This document shows positions 6,668 through 6,749 of a stretch of 6,749 nt of DNA, piece after piece. This stretch comes from an uncultured Saprospiraceae bacterium. Its GTDB lineage: Bacteria > Bacteroidota > Bacteroidia > Chitinophagales > Saprospiraceae. The position numbers and the translations under genes were made by a program. A model generated the notes under the pieces. It did no database searches, had not been told where the DNA came from, and saw only the letters and a program-made list of their open reading frames with translations. Numbering within the stretch: position 1 is the stretch's first letter; every line of letters begins with the position of its first letter. The stretch spans positions 1 through 6,749 of the forward strand of contig CALCSX010000409.1 of assembly GCA_937894165.1 (NCBI GenBank). Direction: 5' to 3'.

Positions 6668-6749
6668 TGAAAAAACACCGAATTTTTAGTCAAATAGCCC
6701 CAATTCTGTTCCTGATCGTGATTCAAACACTTGCCCTTTCAGGTCAAGA
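6668..6749 (+). CDS. N-terminus of a secreted or membrane protein, truncated by window edge
   Basis: ATG at 6668 opens a frame that runs to the end of the window. It begins MKKHRIFSQIAPILFLIV, a basic n-region followed by a hydrophobic core, which is a typical Sec signal peptide start. It lies 144 bp from, and divergent to, the lipoprotein operon, and the sequence before it is A/T-rich with TTAAG and no strong Shine-Dalgarno, as is usual in Bacteroidota. Only about 27 codons are present, so the mature protein and its function cannot be told. I place less weight on the last ten codons than on the start. Confidence 0.65.

Overview
This window most likely comes from a member of the Bacteroidota, perhaps a Saprospira-like or related marine or environmental lineage. 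Three things point there: a secreted protease with SprB-type repeats and a type IX secretion (T9SS) C-terminal sorting tail; an ECF sigma factor paired with a membrane protein that ends in a beta-barrel; and relaxed-lipobox lipoproteins with A/T-rich leaders that lack clear Shine-Dalgarno sequences. I see no RNA gene, insertion sequence, CRISPR array or phage gene.

Left part (1-2978, plus strand): the 3' portion of a large secreted subtilisin-family (S8, KP-43-like) protease. The 5' end, including the signal peptide, propeptide and catalytic Asp, lies outside the window. After the catalytic domain come a beta-sandwich, SprB-like repeats with a protease-associated (PA) domain among them, a PKD-like domain and the T9SS tail. 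A strong, probably bidirectional, hairpin terminator (2993-3034) separates it from the convergent genes to its right.

Middle and right (3051-6523, minus strand): four genes in one direction. In transcription order they are an LVIVD-repeat beta-propeller lipoprotein (5219-6523), a small cysteine-rich lipoprotein with a Kunitz/BPTI-like cysteine pattern (4946-5209, 9 bp downstream), an ECF sigma factor (4291-4854, 91 bp further on) and a 401-residue protein (3051-4256). The last has a short cytoplasmic head, one transmembrane helix, a long polar linker and a C-terminal outer-membrane-type beta-barrel. It looks like an anti-sigma factor that spans both membranes, so the sigma/barrel pair could carry a cell-surface signal directly to transcription. 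The two lipoproteins probably form one transcript; whether it continues into the sigma pair is unclear. A promoter-like sequence and a leader hairpin lie upstream of the propeller gene.

Right edge (6668-6749, plus strand): the first codons of a divergent gene that starts with a signal peptide.

The strongest candidates for new biology are the sigma/trans-envelope anti-sigma pair, the Kunitz-like bacterial lipoprotein in tandem with a surface propeller, and the hairpin that begins at the predicted transcription start of that operon. A functional link between the protease, the inhibitor-like lipoprotein and the sigma system is speculation from proximity only.
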